DNA of 9,777 nt from Polyangia bacterium (GTDB lineage: Bacteria > Myxococcota_A > Polyangia > Polyangiales > Polyangiaceae), in the NCBI GenBank assembly GCA_030433055.1, contig JAUILJ010000220.1, positions 1 through 9,777 on the forward strand, read 5' to 3'. Below the pieces are notes generated by a model. That model made no database searches and had not been told where the DNA came from. It saw only the letters and a list, made by a program, of their open reading frames with translations. The translations under genes and the position numbers were made by a program. This document shows, piece after piece, positions 1 through 7,075 of the stretch. Every line of letters begins with the position of its first letter. The first letter of the stretch is position 1.

Positions 1-17
1 TGCGCAGCGAGGCTCCC

Positions 18-30
18 GCAGGCTTCCTGC
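18..30 (-). terminator. Weak hairpin downstream of the 59-1081 gene
   Basis: GCAGG (18-22) and CCTGC (26-30) form a 5-bp stem with a 3-nt loop, about 30-40 nt past the stop codon of the minus-strand lipoprotein gene. No run of U follows in that direction, so an intrinsic terminator is only a possibility. The rest of bases 1-58 shows nothing else. Confidence 0.2.
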
Positions 31-58
31 AGTAGTATATTTGCGCGTGGAAACGTTG

Positions 59-1081
59 CTACCAGCGCGCGTAGATGGAATCGAGATACACCTTCGCGCC
101 TTCGGGTAGCGAACCCCCGATGAAGAACTGATCGATGGGGGTCGCGAGGGTCGCGGTGTCGAGCGGGTTGCCCTGGTCGGTGAACGCGGTGAGCGGTACC
201 TGGTACAGGCGGTATGCGCCGTCAGCCCGGAACGAGTAGGGCTCGAGGCCGAACGCGCGGCCTCCCACGCTCACGTCGACTGCTCCCCAGTAGATGTCCA
301 CCGCGCTCTCGATGGCGACGGCGAATTCCAGGTACGCCGACTGCAGGTTGCCGGCGCTGAGGCCACTCAGGTCGAAGCCTTGGTCCGCGAGCTTCATCTG
401 TAGCCAGCACTGAGAAGCTCCGCCAGAGCTGCACATCGCTTCAACGCCCTCGCACTGCACCACGTACTCGAGATGCTCGGTGCTATTGCCATATGGGAAT
501 GACTGGCTCTCCTGGATGCACGCTGGCTGGAAGTAACCACTCGGCGTTGAGTCGTCGTACAACTCCACGCTGGACTGCGGCGCGAGGCCCGTGCGCAACG
601 CGGCCACCGAGGACGTGCTCGTGTTCAGGCGGGTGTCCGTGACGACGAGCTGCGCGTAGTAGAGCGTATCCGGATCGAGCTGGTCACTCGTGGTTGCCCG
701 CAGGGGCTCTTCGCCTCCGGTTCTGGGTAGCAGGAAGCGACCGAGCTCTGGGTTCTCTGCGCTGGTGAACTGGCGTACTCCCTCCCGGGCGAGCACGCCG
801 GCTTCACTCGTGCCGACGATCAGCTCGTACTCGGAGAAGTCGGCGGCGTTTCCCTGGGGTTCCCATGTCCAGCGGATCTGGTTGGGGGTAGACCAGGCGC
901 CTCGAAAGTCGCCGATGCTGATCAGCGCGTTCCCGCCGCTCGCTTGCTGTACGCAGGTCTGTGTGAGGTCGTCACAGCGCCAGCCAGCGATACAGGGACA
1001 ACCCTTGGCGGCGTAGTCAGGGGCGTCGACAGAGCACCCTAACCCCAAACCGATCGAACTCAGGATCCACCAATACCGCAT
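59..1081 (-). CDS. Lipoprotein, FnIII-like and carbohydrate-binding-like domains
   Basis: Predicted 340-residue cell-surface lipoprotein. The N-terminus has a short hydrophobic stretch ending in a lipobox (LGLGCS, Cys16), so export by Sec and lipidation are expected. A small Cys cluster follows (Cys28, 30, 36, 43; GCPC...WRC...TC), of the kind common at the start of myxobacterial surface lipoproteins. Residues about 67-165 look like a fibronectin-III fold (IRWTWEP, SEYELIVG, LDPDTLYYAQLVV). Residues about 171-340 have two further Cys pairs and end in VYLDSIYARW, which resembles the last strand of carbohydrate-binding jelly-roll modules. No catalytic residues were recognised, so a binding or structural role is inferred. 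It starts 36 bp after the 1118-2218 gene ends, in the same direction, so co-transcription is likely. No good Shine-Dalgarno lies before the ATG. Domain names rest on pattern only. Confidence 0.87.
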   Translation of the reverse strand: MRYWWILSSIGLGLGCSVDAPDYAAKGCPCIAGWRCDDLTQTCVQQASGGNALISIGDFRGAWSTPNQIRWTWEPQGNAADFSEYELIVGTSEAGVLAREGVRQFTSAENPELGRFLLPRTGGEEPLRATTSDQLDPDTLYYAQLVVTDTRLNTSTSSVAALRTGLAPQSSVELYDDSTPSGYFQPACIQESQSFPYGNSTEHLEYVVQCEGVEAMCSSGGASQCWLQMKLADQGFDLSGLSAGNLQSAYLEFAVAIESAVDIYWGAVDVSVGGRAFGLEPYSFRADGAYRLYQVPLTAFTDQGNPLDTATLATPIDQFFIGGSLPEGAKVYLDSIYARW

Positions 1082-1117
1082 GCGAAGACATACGATGCGC
1101 GCGCTAGAGGCGGGCTG

Positions 1118-2218
1118 TCAAAGGCAGCCGATGCGCTGCCGTGATACGACGACGTGGTCCAGCATCAATCCGGCCTCGCTGTGCTCCTCGTGGTGAAAGA
1201 GACTCAACCAGAGGAGATCCGGCTTCAAGTCAGGATCCGTGCGCAACCAGAGGTCCGTCCAGGGGCCGATCTCCTGACCGTCGACCCAGAAGTCGAGCTG
1301 CCCGTTGGCGTCGAGGGCTTGGGACTGAGGCGTGCCGCCATCCATCATCACCTCGACGCAGTACCAGCGATCGGTCTGCAGGGTTGGCCCATCGACGGTC
1401 TCACGGTGTTGCGGCTTCTCACAGAAGGCCTGACCCTCGTCGGCGGTGCACGGGAACACGTCGCCCCAGCACTGACCGTTCGGATCGACGCAGTCTTGGT
1501 ACATTCCCACGGAGTAACTGTAGAGCTGCAGCCGGTGATGTGAGGTGTTGTACTCCAGCCAGGCGGAGTACCAGTCATTGCCCTGGGGTCTGGTGTCCGA
1601 GTGACCCAGGTAGTTGCGAGCTCCGGCGTGCAGGCCGGCCCCGTGATTGCGCGCGTCGAAATCGAAACCCGGCTCGTACTTCACGTACCAGCGCGCATAC
1701 AGGCGGTCGTAGGCGTCTGGCAGCAGCTTCACGAGATCCGCACCGCCGCGGCCTGGTGGGACGCGCAGCCGCATCACCTGATTGGACGGCAAAGCGAAAG
1801 GCCCCGGATCGTCCATGAGCAGGTTCGTGGTGTCGGGGTTGCCGTCGTAGTCGTCCCACTCGTCCTTGTTCCCGCTCTCGAAGTCGCTGCAGAAGACCCA
1901 GGAGTCTTGGGGAGACGCGCACTCTTCAGGAGTGGTGGGCGCCATCGCGTCCGTTTCCGCGTCGGGGGGACCCGCGTCGTCGGGCTGACCGCCGCCTTGC
2001 GCGCTTCCGCCTTGCGCACTGCCGCCTTGCGCGCTTCCGCCTTGCGCGCTTCCGCCTTGCGCGCCGCCCGCCCCTCCCGCGCTCGTGCCGGCGCCACCCA
2101 TCGACGCACCCGCGCCGCCTGCATCCGGCGCCGCTCGCTCGGGGGCATGGTTCGACTCACATGCGAGCGCGATCCAGGCGGCGCTTGCGAAGATGGCTCG
2201 TCGAGTCAGCGTTGTCAT
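1118..2218 (-). CDS. Lipoprotein, Gly-rich linker and concanavalin-like domain
   Basis: Predicted 366-residue lipoprotein. I chose the ATG at 2218 because it gives a compact signal (MTTLTRRAIF...IALAC, Cys20); the frame stays open to 2386, but that extension is Arg/Pro-rich and lacks a signal-like start. TRRAIF fits the loose Tat pattern (S/T)RRx plus two hydrophobics, so Tat export of a lipoprotein is possible. Residues 31-78 are a Gly/Ala/Ser spacer with five AQGGS-type repeats. Residues about 100-366 look like a concanavalin-type beta sandwich similar to polysaccharide-lyase or LamG-like proteins: CSDFESG, RLYARWYVKYEPGFDF, NHGAGLHAG, WYCVEV, LDFWVDGQEIG, LMLDHVVVS. Cys100, 110, 243, 250, 257, 266, 287 and 365 probably form disulfides. 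Lyase activity is not shown; sugar binding is equally likely. It probably heads an operon with the next lipoprotein gene. Confidence 0.87.
   Translation of the reverse strand: MTTLTRRAIFASAAWIALACESNHAPERAAPDAGGAGASMGGAGTSAGGAGGAQGGSAQGGSAQGGSAQGGSAQGGGQPDDAGPPDAETDAMAPTTPEECASPQDSWVFCSDFESGNKDEWDDYDGNPDTTNLLMDDPGPFALPSNQVMRLRVPPGRGGADLVKLLPDAYDRLYARWYVKYEPGFDFDARNHGAGLHAGARNYLGHSDTRPQGNDWYSAWLEYNTSHHRLQLYSYSVGMYQDCVDPNGQCWGDVFPCTADEGQAFCEKPQHRETVDGPTLQTDRWYCVEVMMDGGTPQSQALDANGQLDFWVDGQEIGPWTDLWLRTDPDLKPDLLWLSLFHHEEHSEAGLMLDHVVVSRQRIGCL
1988..2062 (-). repeat. Five 15-bp tandem repeats encoding AQGGS
   Basis: Five consecutive 15-bp units inside the linker of the 1118-2218 lipoprotein encode AQGGS four times and AQGGG once. 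The units are nearly identical in DNA (the core on the plus strand is gcgcttccgccttgc), so slippage could change linker length between strains without shifting the frame. Confidence 0.9.
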
Positions 2219-2263
2219 GCTCGTCGTCACGCGAGCCCGAGGGCCAGTGCCCCGGTGATCTGC

Positions 2264-2288
2264 AAGCATGGCCCTGGGTCTCATGCTT
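2264..2288. promoter_or_regulatory. Inverted repeat in divergent intergenic region, possible operator
   Basis: AAGCATG (2264-2270) and CATGCTT (2282-2288) are perfect 7-bp inverted arms separated by 11 bp, which places the arm centres 18 bp apart. They lie between the divergent starts at 2218 and 2409. The spacing would suit a dimeric repressor or activator. On the minus strand it lies 46-70 bp before the lipoprotein ATG. It could also form an RNA hairpin in that leader. No convincing -35/-10 pair was found for either gene in the 190-bp gap. Confidence 0.4.
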
Positions 2289-2408
2289 CCGAGGCTAGCT
2301 GTCTTTGGGTTACAGAGCCTGCGCGGGTCTGGCGGCTGCCTCGGTCGCTGGAGTAGCATCGTCGCTCCTCTGCAGGGCCTGCACACCTTGGAACGCCTCG
2401 AGAGAAAG

Positions 2409-3284
2409 ATGCCGTCGCCTAGCGTATCCAGTCGGTTCTACCCAGGCTCGCGCATCTGCAGTGGCTGGAGACGTGGCCTGGCGCTGTGGCTGGTGATCGC
2501 CTCGACCCTCGCTGCTCCGAGTCCAGCGTTCGCCGCGGGGCCCAGCGCAGGGAAGTCGGCGAAGGAAGGTACCGCGGGGAAACGAGAGCGAGCCCACGCG
2601 CTGTACGAGCGGAGCAAGGAAGCGTACAAGGCGGGCGAGTTCTCGGAGGCAGCCGAGCTGCTCGAGCAAGCCTACGAGCTGTTTCCGATCCCTGTGCTGC
2701 TCTACAACCTGGCGCGGGCGAAGGAGAGCGCCGGCGACGGTCCGGGTGCGGTGAGCGCCTATCACCGCTACCTCGATAGCGACGCGCAGATCGAAGACCG
2801 CGTCGCCATCGAGCGGCGGATCGCGACCCTGGAAGAGCAACTGCGAGAAGCTGAGCGCGCCGAACAGGAGCGGCGGCGAGCGCTGGCTCGGGCCAAGCAG
2901 GCAGAGCTGGCTGCCAAGCAAGCGGAGCGAGAGCGCGCAGCGCAACCTGCCTCTGGCTCTCCGTGGCCATGGGTGGTGCTCGGCACTGGTGCGGCGACGC
3001 TGATCGCTGGTGGCGTCTTCGGCGTGCTTGCTCGCAAGCGTGAGAGCGCCGCCGCTGACGCTGAGTCGCAGGTCGCGGCGCAAGATGCCTTCGAGCAGGG
3101 CGAGCGCTACGCGAGCCTGGCCAACGTGTTGTTCGCGGTAGGAGGAGCGGTAACCGTCGCCGGTTCCGTGTGGTTAGGCGTCGATCTGCTCGCCGCGGCG
3201 CCCGAGGCCACCACGGCAACTCGATCGCCGCGACGGCAGGGGGGGAGAGGCGCCCTGTCACTACGCCTCGGGGGCAGCTTCTAG
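2409..3284 (+). CDS. TPR, coiled-coil and two-TM protein
   Basis: Predicted 291-residue exported or inner-membrane protein. I chose the ATG at 2409, preceded by the purine-rich GAGAGAAAG; earlier in-frame ATGs at 2268 and 2283 add a segment without protein-like character. Residues 1-42 form a signal peptide (GWRRGLALWLVIASTLAAPSP, likely cut after AFA). Residues about 62-125 hold TPR-like helices (HALYERSKEAYKAGEFSEAAELLEQAYEL, then PVLLYNLARAKESAGD and AVSAYHRYL). Residues 133-177 are a charged Glu/Arg/Ala coiled coil. Two hydrophobic helices (about 187-207 and 236-259) flank a short polar loop, and the tail is basic. Such proteins are common in myxobacteria, often near Ser/Thr kinases and often with a PEGA domain, which is absent here. 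A role in protein-complex assembly at the envelope is inferred. It is convergent with the 3291-4910 gene, with 6 bp between the stop codons. Confidence 0.85.
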   Translation: MPSPSVSSRFYPGSRICSGWRRGLALWLVIASTLAAPSPAFAAGPSAGKSAKEGTAGKRERAHALYERSKEAYKAGEFSEAAELLEQAYELFPIPVLLYNLARAKESAGDGPGAVSAYHRYLDSDAQIEDRVAIERRIATLEEQLREAERAEQERRRALARAKQAELAAKQAERERAAQPASGSPWPWVVLGTGAATLIAGGVFGVLARKRESAAADAESQVAAQDAFEQGERYASLANVLFAVGGAVTVAGSVWLGVDLLAAAPEATTATRSPRRQGGRGALSLRLGGSF

Positions 3285-3290
3285 CCAGCG

Positions 3291-4910
3291 TCAGCGATGG
3301 CGGGTCGGCGCTTGGAAGGTCGTGTCTTCGATCAGGTAATCGACTTGACGACCCTGCTTGCGTTGGCGGCACGCCCCTTCTTCGACCAGCGTCTCCAGCG
3401 CGTTCTGAGCGCTGCGCACCGAGATCCCCAGGAACTTGGAGATGGCTCGGGCGTTGAGCGCCGAGCCCAGCGCCACACGGCGCAACACGCGTTCGGCTAC
3501 GGGCAGCCCACACCGCGGGTCGGGCACCGCAGTGCGCTGTGCCAGCTCAAGGCGAAGCGTGCCGGCTTCGCGCACCAGGCGATCCTCGGCGCTCAGACGA
3601 CTCCGCGCGCGGTGGATCGCGACGTTGAACGTATCTCGATGCAGATCTGGCTGGAACCGGAAGCCGTAGCTGGCTTCGAAAGCGGCGCGCTCGTCCATGC
3701 CTTCCGAGCCAGCCAGCACCAGCACCGCGAGCAGCGTCTGGGTGCGCGCGTGCTTTGCGGTGGCCGCGCTGCTGGCGCTCCAGTGCTGCTGGGCCAACCC
3801 TGCGCCCACCCGCACCACGCGTGTCGCGGGAGTCTGCGGTCCGGCGGACACCGCACAGGCGTACGTGGTCACCTCGGCCAGTGGGATCCCCGCCAGCCCG
3901 GCCAGGCCTAGACCCAGCTCGTCGACGCGCCCATGCTTCCAGGACTCGATCTGGCTGTCGCCGCACTCGTGCACCTCCGGGTCCACGACCCAGCGCGCGC
4001 GCTCGAAGTCAGCAAGCCCTGGGCAGAATCCGCTCAGGCGCTGCCGCAGCTCTAGCTCGAGCCGCGCGAAGGCGTCACGGTCCGACGTGTTTGCTGCCCG
4101 AAGCCAGTCGAGGAAGCTGGCAGGGGCGCTACCGGGAGGAAATGGTACGTCGGCGCAAGCCAAACCTGAACTCAGCGCGAGTTCCCAGCACGCGCTGCCG
4201 TGCCATGGCGCGGGAGCGTAGCTCAGCAGAGATGTCAGGATGCGCGACGCGAGATGCGACGCGTTGTTCAGGCGTCGGGCGCGGGCCAACGTCAGCGCGG
4301 CGAGGTATTCTGCGGCGGGTAGCTCTTCGACCCGCGCCATGCGCATCGCTCGTCGTGCGAGCTCCAAGGCCAGGGTCGGATCTCCCGCTTCGAGGGTTGC
4401 TAGGGCCCCCAGGCTGCGGGCCTCGACGAGCGCCTCCGCCAGGGCGTGCCGGGTCGCCAGCTCGGCGGCCAGGTCGGCTTGGCGCAAAGCCCGCGGTGCG
4501 GCTCCGCTGGCGAGCGCACTCCAGGCCTCGACCAGGTGCAGCCCGGCCTGGACGCCTGGTGTATCCAGATCGCGGGCCAGCTGACGAAATACCCCCGCGC
4601 TCTCCGGCATCCGCTGGAAGTCCCACGCCAGGTAGTGACGACGCACCCCGATCATCGCCGCAGGGATCAGCGACTCACGGGTCAGCCTGGACTCGTCGCA
4701 GGCTTCCGCGAGCCCTTCCACACTCGGCGGCTCCCCGCCGGATTCCCCTGCGACCCACAGCGCTGCCCGCAACGAGGTGGTCGACGCCCGAGATACCGAG
4801 TCGGAGCCGGACCTCAGCTCGCGCAACATCGCCTGCGCGCGCGTGTGATCGCCGCGCGCCGAGGCGTGCAGCGCTTCGCTGCTCAGGATTGCCGCCTGCT
4901 CGAAACTCAC
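3291..4910 (-). CDS. Transcriptional regulator, TPR-like helices and two winged-helix segments
   Basis: Predicted 539-residue cytoplasmic regulator. The start is GTG at 4910; an in-frame TAG lies three codons upstream, so translation cannot begin earlier. Residues 1 to about 295 are Ala/Leu/Arg-rich helical repeats resembling TPRs (ALHASARGDHTRAQAMLREL; LATRHALAEALVEARSLGAL). Residues about 392-457 resemble the OmpR/SARP-type winged helix: LLAVLVLAG, YGFRFQPDLHRDTFNVAIHRARSRL, then a wing-like VREAGTLRLEL. Residues about 468-528 are a second winged helix of MarR/IclR style (ARAISKFLGISVRSAQNALETL, then EEGACRQRKQGRQVDYLI). This suggests signal-dependent DNA binding with the repeats as a protein-interaction or sensing part. 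No ligand domain or receiver was seen. It is divergent from the kinase gene across 80 bp, so it may regulate that gene and itself. The GTG has no clear Shine-Dalgarno and may be near-leaderless. Confidence 0.87.
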   Translation of the reverse strand: MSFEQAAILSSEALHASARGDHTRAQAMLRELRSGSDSVSRASTTSLRAALWVAGESGGEPPSVEGLAEACDESRLTRESLIPAAMIGVRRHYLAWDFQRMPESAGVFRQLARDLDTPGVQAGLHLVEAWSALASGAAPRALRQADLAAELATRHALAEALVEARSLGALATLEAGDPTLALELARRAMRMARVEELPAAEYLAALTLARARRLNNASHLASRILTSLLSYAPAPWHGSACWELALSSGLACADVPFPPGSAPASFLDWLRAANTSDRDAFARLELELRQRLSGFCPGLADFERARWVVDPEVHECGDSQIESWKHGRVDELGLGLAGLAGIPLAEVTTYACAVSAGPQTPATRVVRVGAGLAQQHWSASSAATAKHARTQTLLAVLVLAGSEGMDERAAFEASYGFRFQPDLHRDTFNVAIHRARSRLSAEDRLVREAGTLRLELAQRTAVPDPRCGLPVAERVLRRVALGSALNARAISKFLGISVRSAQNALETLVEEGACRQRKQGRQVDYLIEDTTFQAPTRHR

Positions 4911-4917
4911 CTGAGCC

Positions 4918-4924
4918 TATACTA
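4918..4924. promoter_or_regulatory. Candidate -10 elements between regulator and kinase
   Basis: TATACT at 4918-4923 on the plus strand differs from TATAAT at one base. The opposite strand of 4919-4924 reads TAGTAT, a weaker -10 for the regulator. No matching -35 is visible at 17 bp in the plus direction. Transcription from the plus element would begin near 4930. TGAGCC occurs as a direct repeat at 4912-4917 and 4935-4940 and could be a protein site, though two 6-mers are weak evidence. Confidence 0.3.
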
Positions 4925-4980
4925 GCCGAATGGGTGAGCCACGTATCCGGCGTCCGCGCACTGCAAGGGCCTCCGGCACG

Positions 4981-4986
4981 AAGGAG
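4981..4986 (+). promoter_or_regulatory. Ribosome binding site that sets the kinase start
   Basis: AAGGAG lies 4 nt before GTG at 4991. It is the only good Shine-Dalgarno near the beginning of the kinase domain. It favours this start over the in-frame GTG at 4934, which has no such site. Confidence 0.7.
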
Positions 4987-4990
4987 TTCG

Positions 4991-6433
4991 GTGGCGGTTG
5001 ACGGCAGCGCGAGCTACCGGCCAGTGCGCACGCTAGCGAACGGAGGCATGGGGAGCGTGTCGCTGGTGGTGCGCCAGGAAGGCAGCTTCTCACGCCTATA
5101 CGCGATGAAGCGCCTGCACGCGCACCTGCAGTCCGACGAGCAACTCAATGCGATGTTCCTGGACGAGGCGCGTTTCGCAGGGCTGATCCGTCATGCGAAC
5201 GTGGTCAGTGTGTTGGACGTCGGGAGCGACGCCGAAGGCCCCTATCTCGTCATGGACTACATCGAGGGCACTCCGCTCTCGAGCCTGATGGTCAAGCTTT
5301 CCAAGCAGGGCGAGCGATTTCCCGTACAGATATGCCTGAACGTCGCGGCCCAGGTCGCCGACGGCTTGCAGGCAGCCCACGAGCTGCGGGATCCCTCGGG
5401 CAAGCACCTGTGCCTGGTGCATCGAGATGTGTCGCCGCAGAACATCCTGGTCGGCTATGACGCGGTGGTGCGGGTGGTCGACTTCGGTATCGCCAAGTCG
5501 CTCGACCAGTCGAGCCGGACGGCGACCGGGGCCCTCAAAGGCAAGCTTGGCTACATGGCTCCCGAGCAGCTGCGCTTCGAGGAGCCGACTCAGGCCAGCG
5601 ACCTATTCGCGCTCGGGGTCGTGCTGTTCGAACTGCTCGCCGGGCGTCGCCTCTACGCCAACTCACAGGGCATGGATGGCGCGCGGCGCACGCTGAGCGA
5701 AGCGCCGCCGGACATCTCCGACGACCGCCCAGAGGTGCCTGCTGGGGTTGTCGAACTGCTGTTCGAGCTGCTTGCAAAGCGTCCTGATCGTCGTCCTGGT
5801 TCTGCGCGTGACGTCGCGCGTCGCCTGCGTGCAGAGCACGCCGAGCTGGTGGCTGAGGAGGGCCTCATCGAGCTCGAAGACTTCCTCGAGGAGCACCTCG
5901 GGGAAGCGCGCCGCGCGAGTGAGCTGGAACTTCAGGGAATGCTGCAACAGCTCGAGCGCTCCAGCGAGCCTGAGGTCGCTCTGCCCGAGACGCCACGAGT
6001 GCCGGAGCGACCCGTAGCACCGCCGGAGCCCGATCTGAGCACGCGCGTGGCGCGCAGGCGCCGCGCCGCGCTGCTCGGACTTGCGCTCGGACTGAGCGTG
6101 GTGTCGTTGGGTGGAGCCGCTTACGCGATCTTGGGAAGGGAGAGCGCGGCCGGCAGCGATGGTGTATCCGTGGGGAGTCACGAAGTGTCCCCGGCGTCGG
6201 CGGTGCTGCCCAGCGCGGCGCTCCACGAAGAGCGAGCACCCCGCGCGGTGCCTGCTCCACGCGAACGAGCGCCTGCCGAGGCCTCAGCGGAGGCGGCGGA
6301 CACTTCGGTTTCGAAAGGCTCCGTTGGCGCGACGCGCCCCAGGCCCACAGATGCGCCACGTCGGGTCACGGCGCCGCGCAGCAAACCCTCACCCCCGCCC
6401 GATCCTGCGGCTGACTTCGAGCGCTTCCACTGA
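4991..6433 (+). CDS. Membrane-anchored eukaryotic-type Ser/Thr protein kinase
   Basis: Predicted 480-residue kinase that transfers phosphate from ATP to Ser/Thr of target proteins. The domain covers residues about 9-285. The ATP loop is LANGGMGSVSL; catalytic Lys40 (YAMK); likely alpha-C Glu59; HRDVSPQN at 144-151 (catalytic Asp146, Asn151); DFG at 164-166; a Gly/Thr-rich activation segment (SSRTATGALKGKLGYMAPEQ); APE at 190-192; and SDLFALG with Asp203. All key residues are present, so it should be active. The usual first Gly of the GxGxxG loop is Ala16. A charged linker leads to a basic stop (RRRRAA) and a transmembrane helix at about 359-381. The last 100 residues are an Ala/Pro/Ser/Arg-rich tail, presumably periplasmic and probably unstructured, with no PASTA or other sensor domain. 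The gene is divergent from the regulator and followed by a thioredoxin gene 66 bp on. Confidence 0.93.
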   Translation: MAVDGSASYRPVRTLANGGMGSVSLVVRQEGSFSRLYAMKRLHAHLQSDEQLNAMFLDEARFAGLIRHANVVSVLDVGSDAEGPYLVMDYIEGTPLSSLMVKLSKQGERFPVQICLNVAAQVADGLQAAHELRDPSGKHLCLVHRDVSPQNILVGYDAVVRVVDFGIAKSLDQSSRTATGALKGKLGYMAPEQLRFEEPTQASDLFALGVVLFELLAGRRLYANSQGMDGARRTLSEAPPDISDDRPEVPAGVVELLFELLAKRPDRRPGSARDVARRLRAEHAELVAEEGLIELEDFLEEHLGEARRASELELQGMLQQLERSSEPEVALPETPRVPERPVAPPEPDLSTRVARRRRAALLGLALGLSVVSLGGAAYAILGRESAAGSDGVSVGSHEVSPASAVLPSAALHEERAPRAVPAPRERAPAEASAEAADTSVSKGSVGATRPRPTDAPRRVTAPRSKPSPPPDPAADFERFH

Positions 6434-6467
6434 TCGAGGCCCGCATTTGTCACCACCATCACTGGCG

Positions 6468-6496
6468 AGGGCGCCCTACGTCGGGTACAGCACCCG
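6468..6496 (+). promoter_or_regulatory. Palindrome and start-proximal hairpin before the thioredoxin gene
   Basis: AGGGCGCCCT (6468-6477) is a perfect 10-bp palindrome. CGGGT (6482-6486) and ACCCG (6492-6496) can form a hairpin with loop ACAGC, ending 3 nt before the ATG at 6500, where a ribosome binding site would normally lie. No Shine-Dalgarno is visible. Either the RNA fold limits translation of the thioredoxin or these are chance GC-rich repeats. Confidence 0.3.
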
Positions 6497-6499
6497 GAC

Positions 6500-7075
6500 A
6501 TGAGCCGCCCCGACTCAGAGGCACCCAAGGCCAAGCACAAGCGTACGGAGAACCCGAACCAGATCTACATTACCGCCGGGCTGGTGTTGGTGGGGGCGCT
6601 GGTGTTCGGCTTGGTGCTGCTGCCGCGCTTCGATCCAAACAAGAGCCCGCTCGTGTCCGAGGCGGCTCCGGACTTTGCCCTGGAAGTGATCCACGAAGGC
6701 GAAGAGGGCAATCGTATCCGCTTGAGCAACCTCCGCGGCAAGCCGGTGTTGCTGGACTTCTGGGCCAGCTGGTGTGGCCCCTGTCGCATGCAGGCACCGA
6801 TCGTGGACCAGATCGCGCGTGAGTATGGAGATCGGGTTCACGTCGTCGGCGTGGACACGGGAGACTCCCGCGAGCCCGCTCAAGTGTTCGCGAAACAGGC
6901 CAAGCTTTCTTACCCGTGTGTCTTCGATCCCGACGGTGCCACGGCAAAAGGCTACGGCGTATCCACGCTGCCAACGCTGGTGCTGATCGACAAGGACGGC
7001 ACCGTTCGCATGGTGCGGTCCAGCGTGATGCAGCGCGACGCGTTGAAGGCGGCGCTCGAGCCACTGCTGGATTAG
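6500..7075 (+). CDS. Membrane-tethered TlpA/ResA-type thioredoxin
   Basis: Predicted 191-residue thiol-disulfide oxidoreductase. An N-terminal anchor helix (about 23-42, ITAGLVLVGALVFGLVLLP) would place the catalytic domain in the periplasm. Residues 52-191 match the AhpC/TSA-Redoxin/TlpA group: PDFALEVI, the NLRGKPVLLDFWASWCGPC block with active-site Cys92 and Cys95, VVGVDTGD, SYPCVFDPDG, and the cis-proline region STLPTLVLIDKDG (Pro158). Cys140 is an additional cysteine. Such proteins reduce disulfides, often for cytochrome c maturation; no ccm or cytochrome gene is nearby, so the substrate is unknown. The ATG is the only start available after the kinase stop, since the same frame runs from that TGA without another ATG, GTG or TTG. 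Co-transcription with the kinase is plausible across the 66-bp gap. Confidence 0.93.
   Translation: MSRPDSEAPKAKHKRTENPNQIYITAGLVLVGALVFGLVLLPRFDPNKSPLVSEAAPDFALEVIHEGEEGNRIRLSNLRGKPVLLDFWASWCGPCRMQAPIVDQIAREYGDRVHVVGVDTGDSREPAQVFAKQAKLSYPCVFDPDGATAKGYGVSTLPTLVLIDKDGTVRMVRSSVMQRDALKAALEPLLD

Noticed and set aside
2219..2386. N-terminal extension of the 1118-2218 lipoprotein
   Set aside because: It would bury the signal peptide behind 56 Arg/Pro-rich residues and cover the intergenic dyad.
3285..3290. Terminator between the convergent TPR and regulator genes
   Set aside because: Only 6 bp separate the stops. The nearby GCCA/TGGC arms are too short and interrupted.
2419..3513. 364-residue minus-strand frame
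   Set aside because: Arg/Pro/Ser-rich without domains, and antisense to the TPR protein, which has a signal peptide, TPRs and TM helices.
3755..4990. Open plus-strand frame running into the kinase, which would make an 892-residue protein
   Set aside because: The added part is Arg/Pro/Ala-rich and antisense to the well-formed regulator gene. A strong ribosome site places the kinase start at 4991.
6431..6499. Possible read-through fusion of kinase and thioredoxin, since they share a frame separated only by the TGA
   Set aside because: The thioredoxin has its own membrane anchor and ATG, and no recoding signal is visible. A shared frame occurs by chance one time in three.
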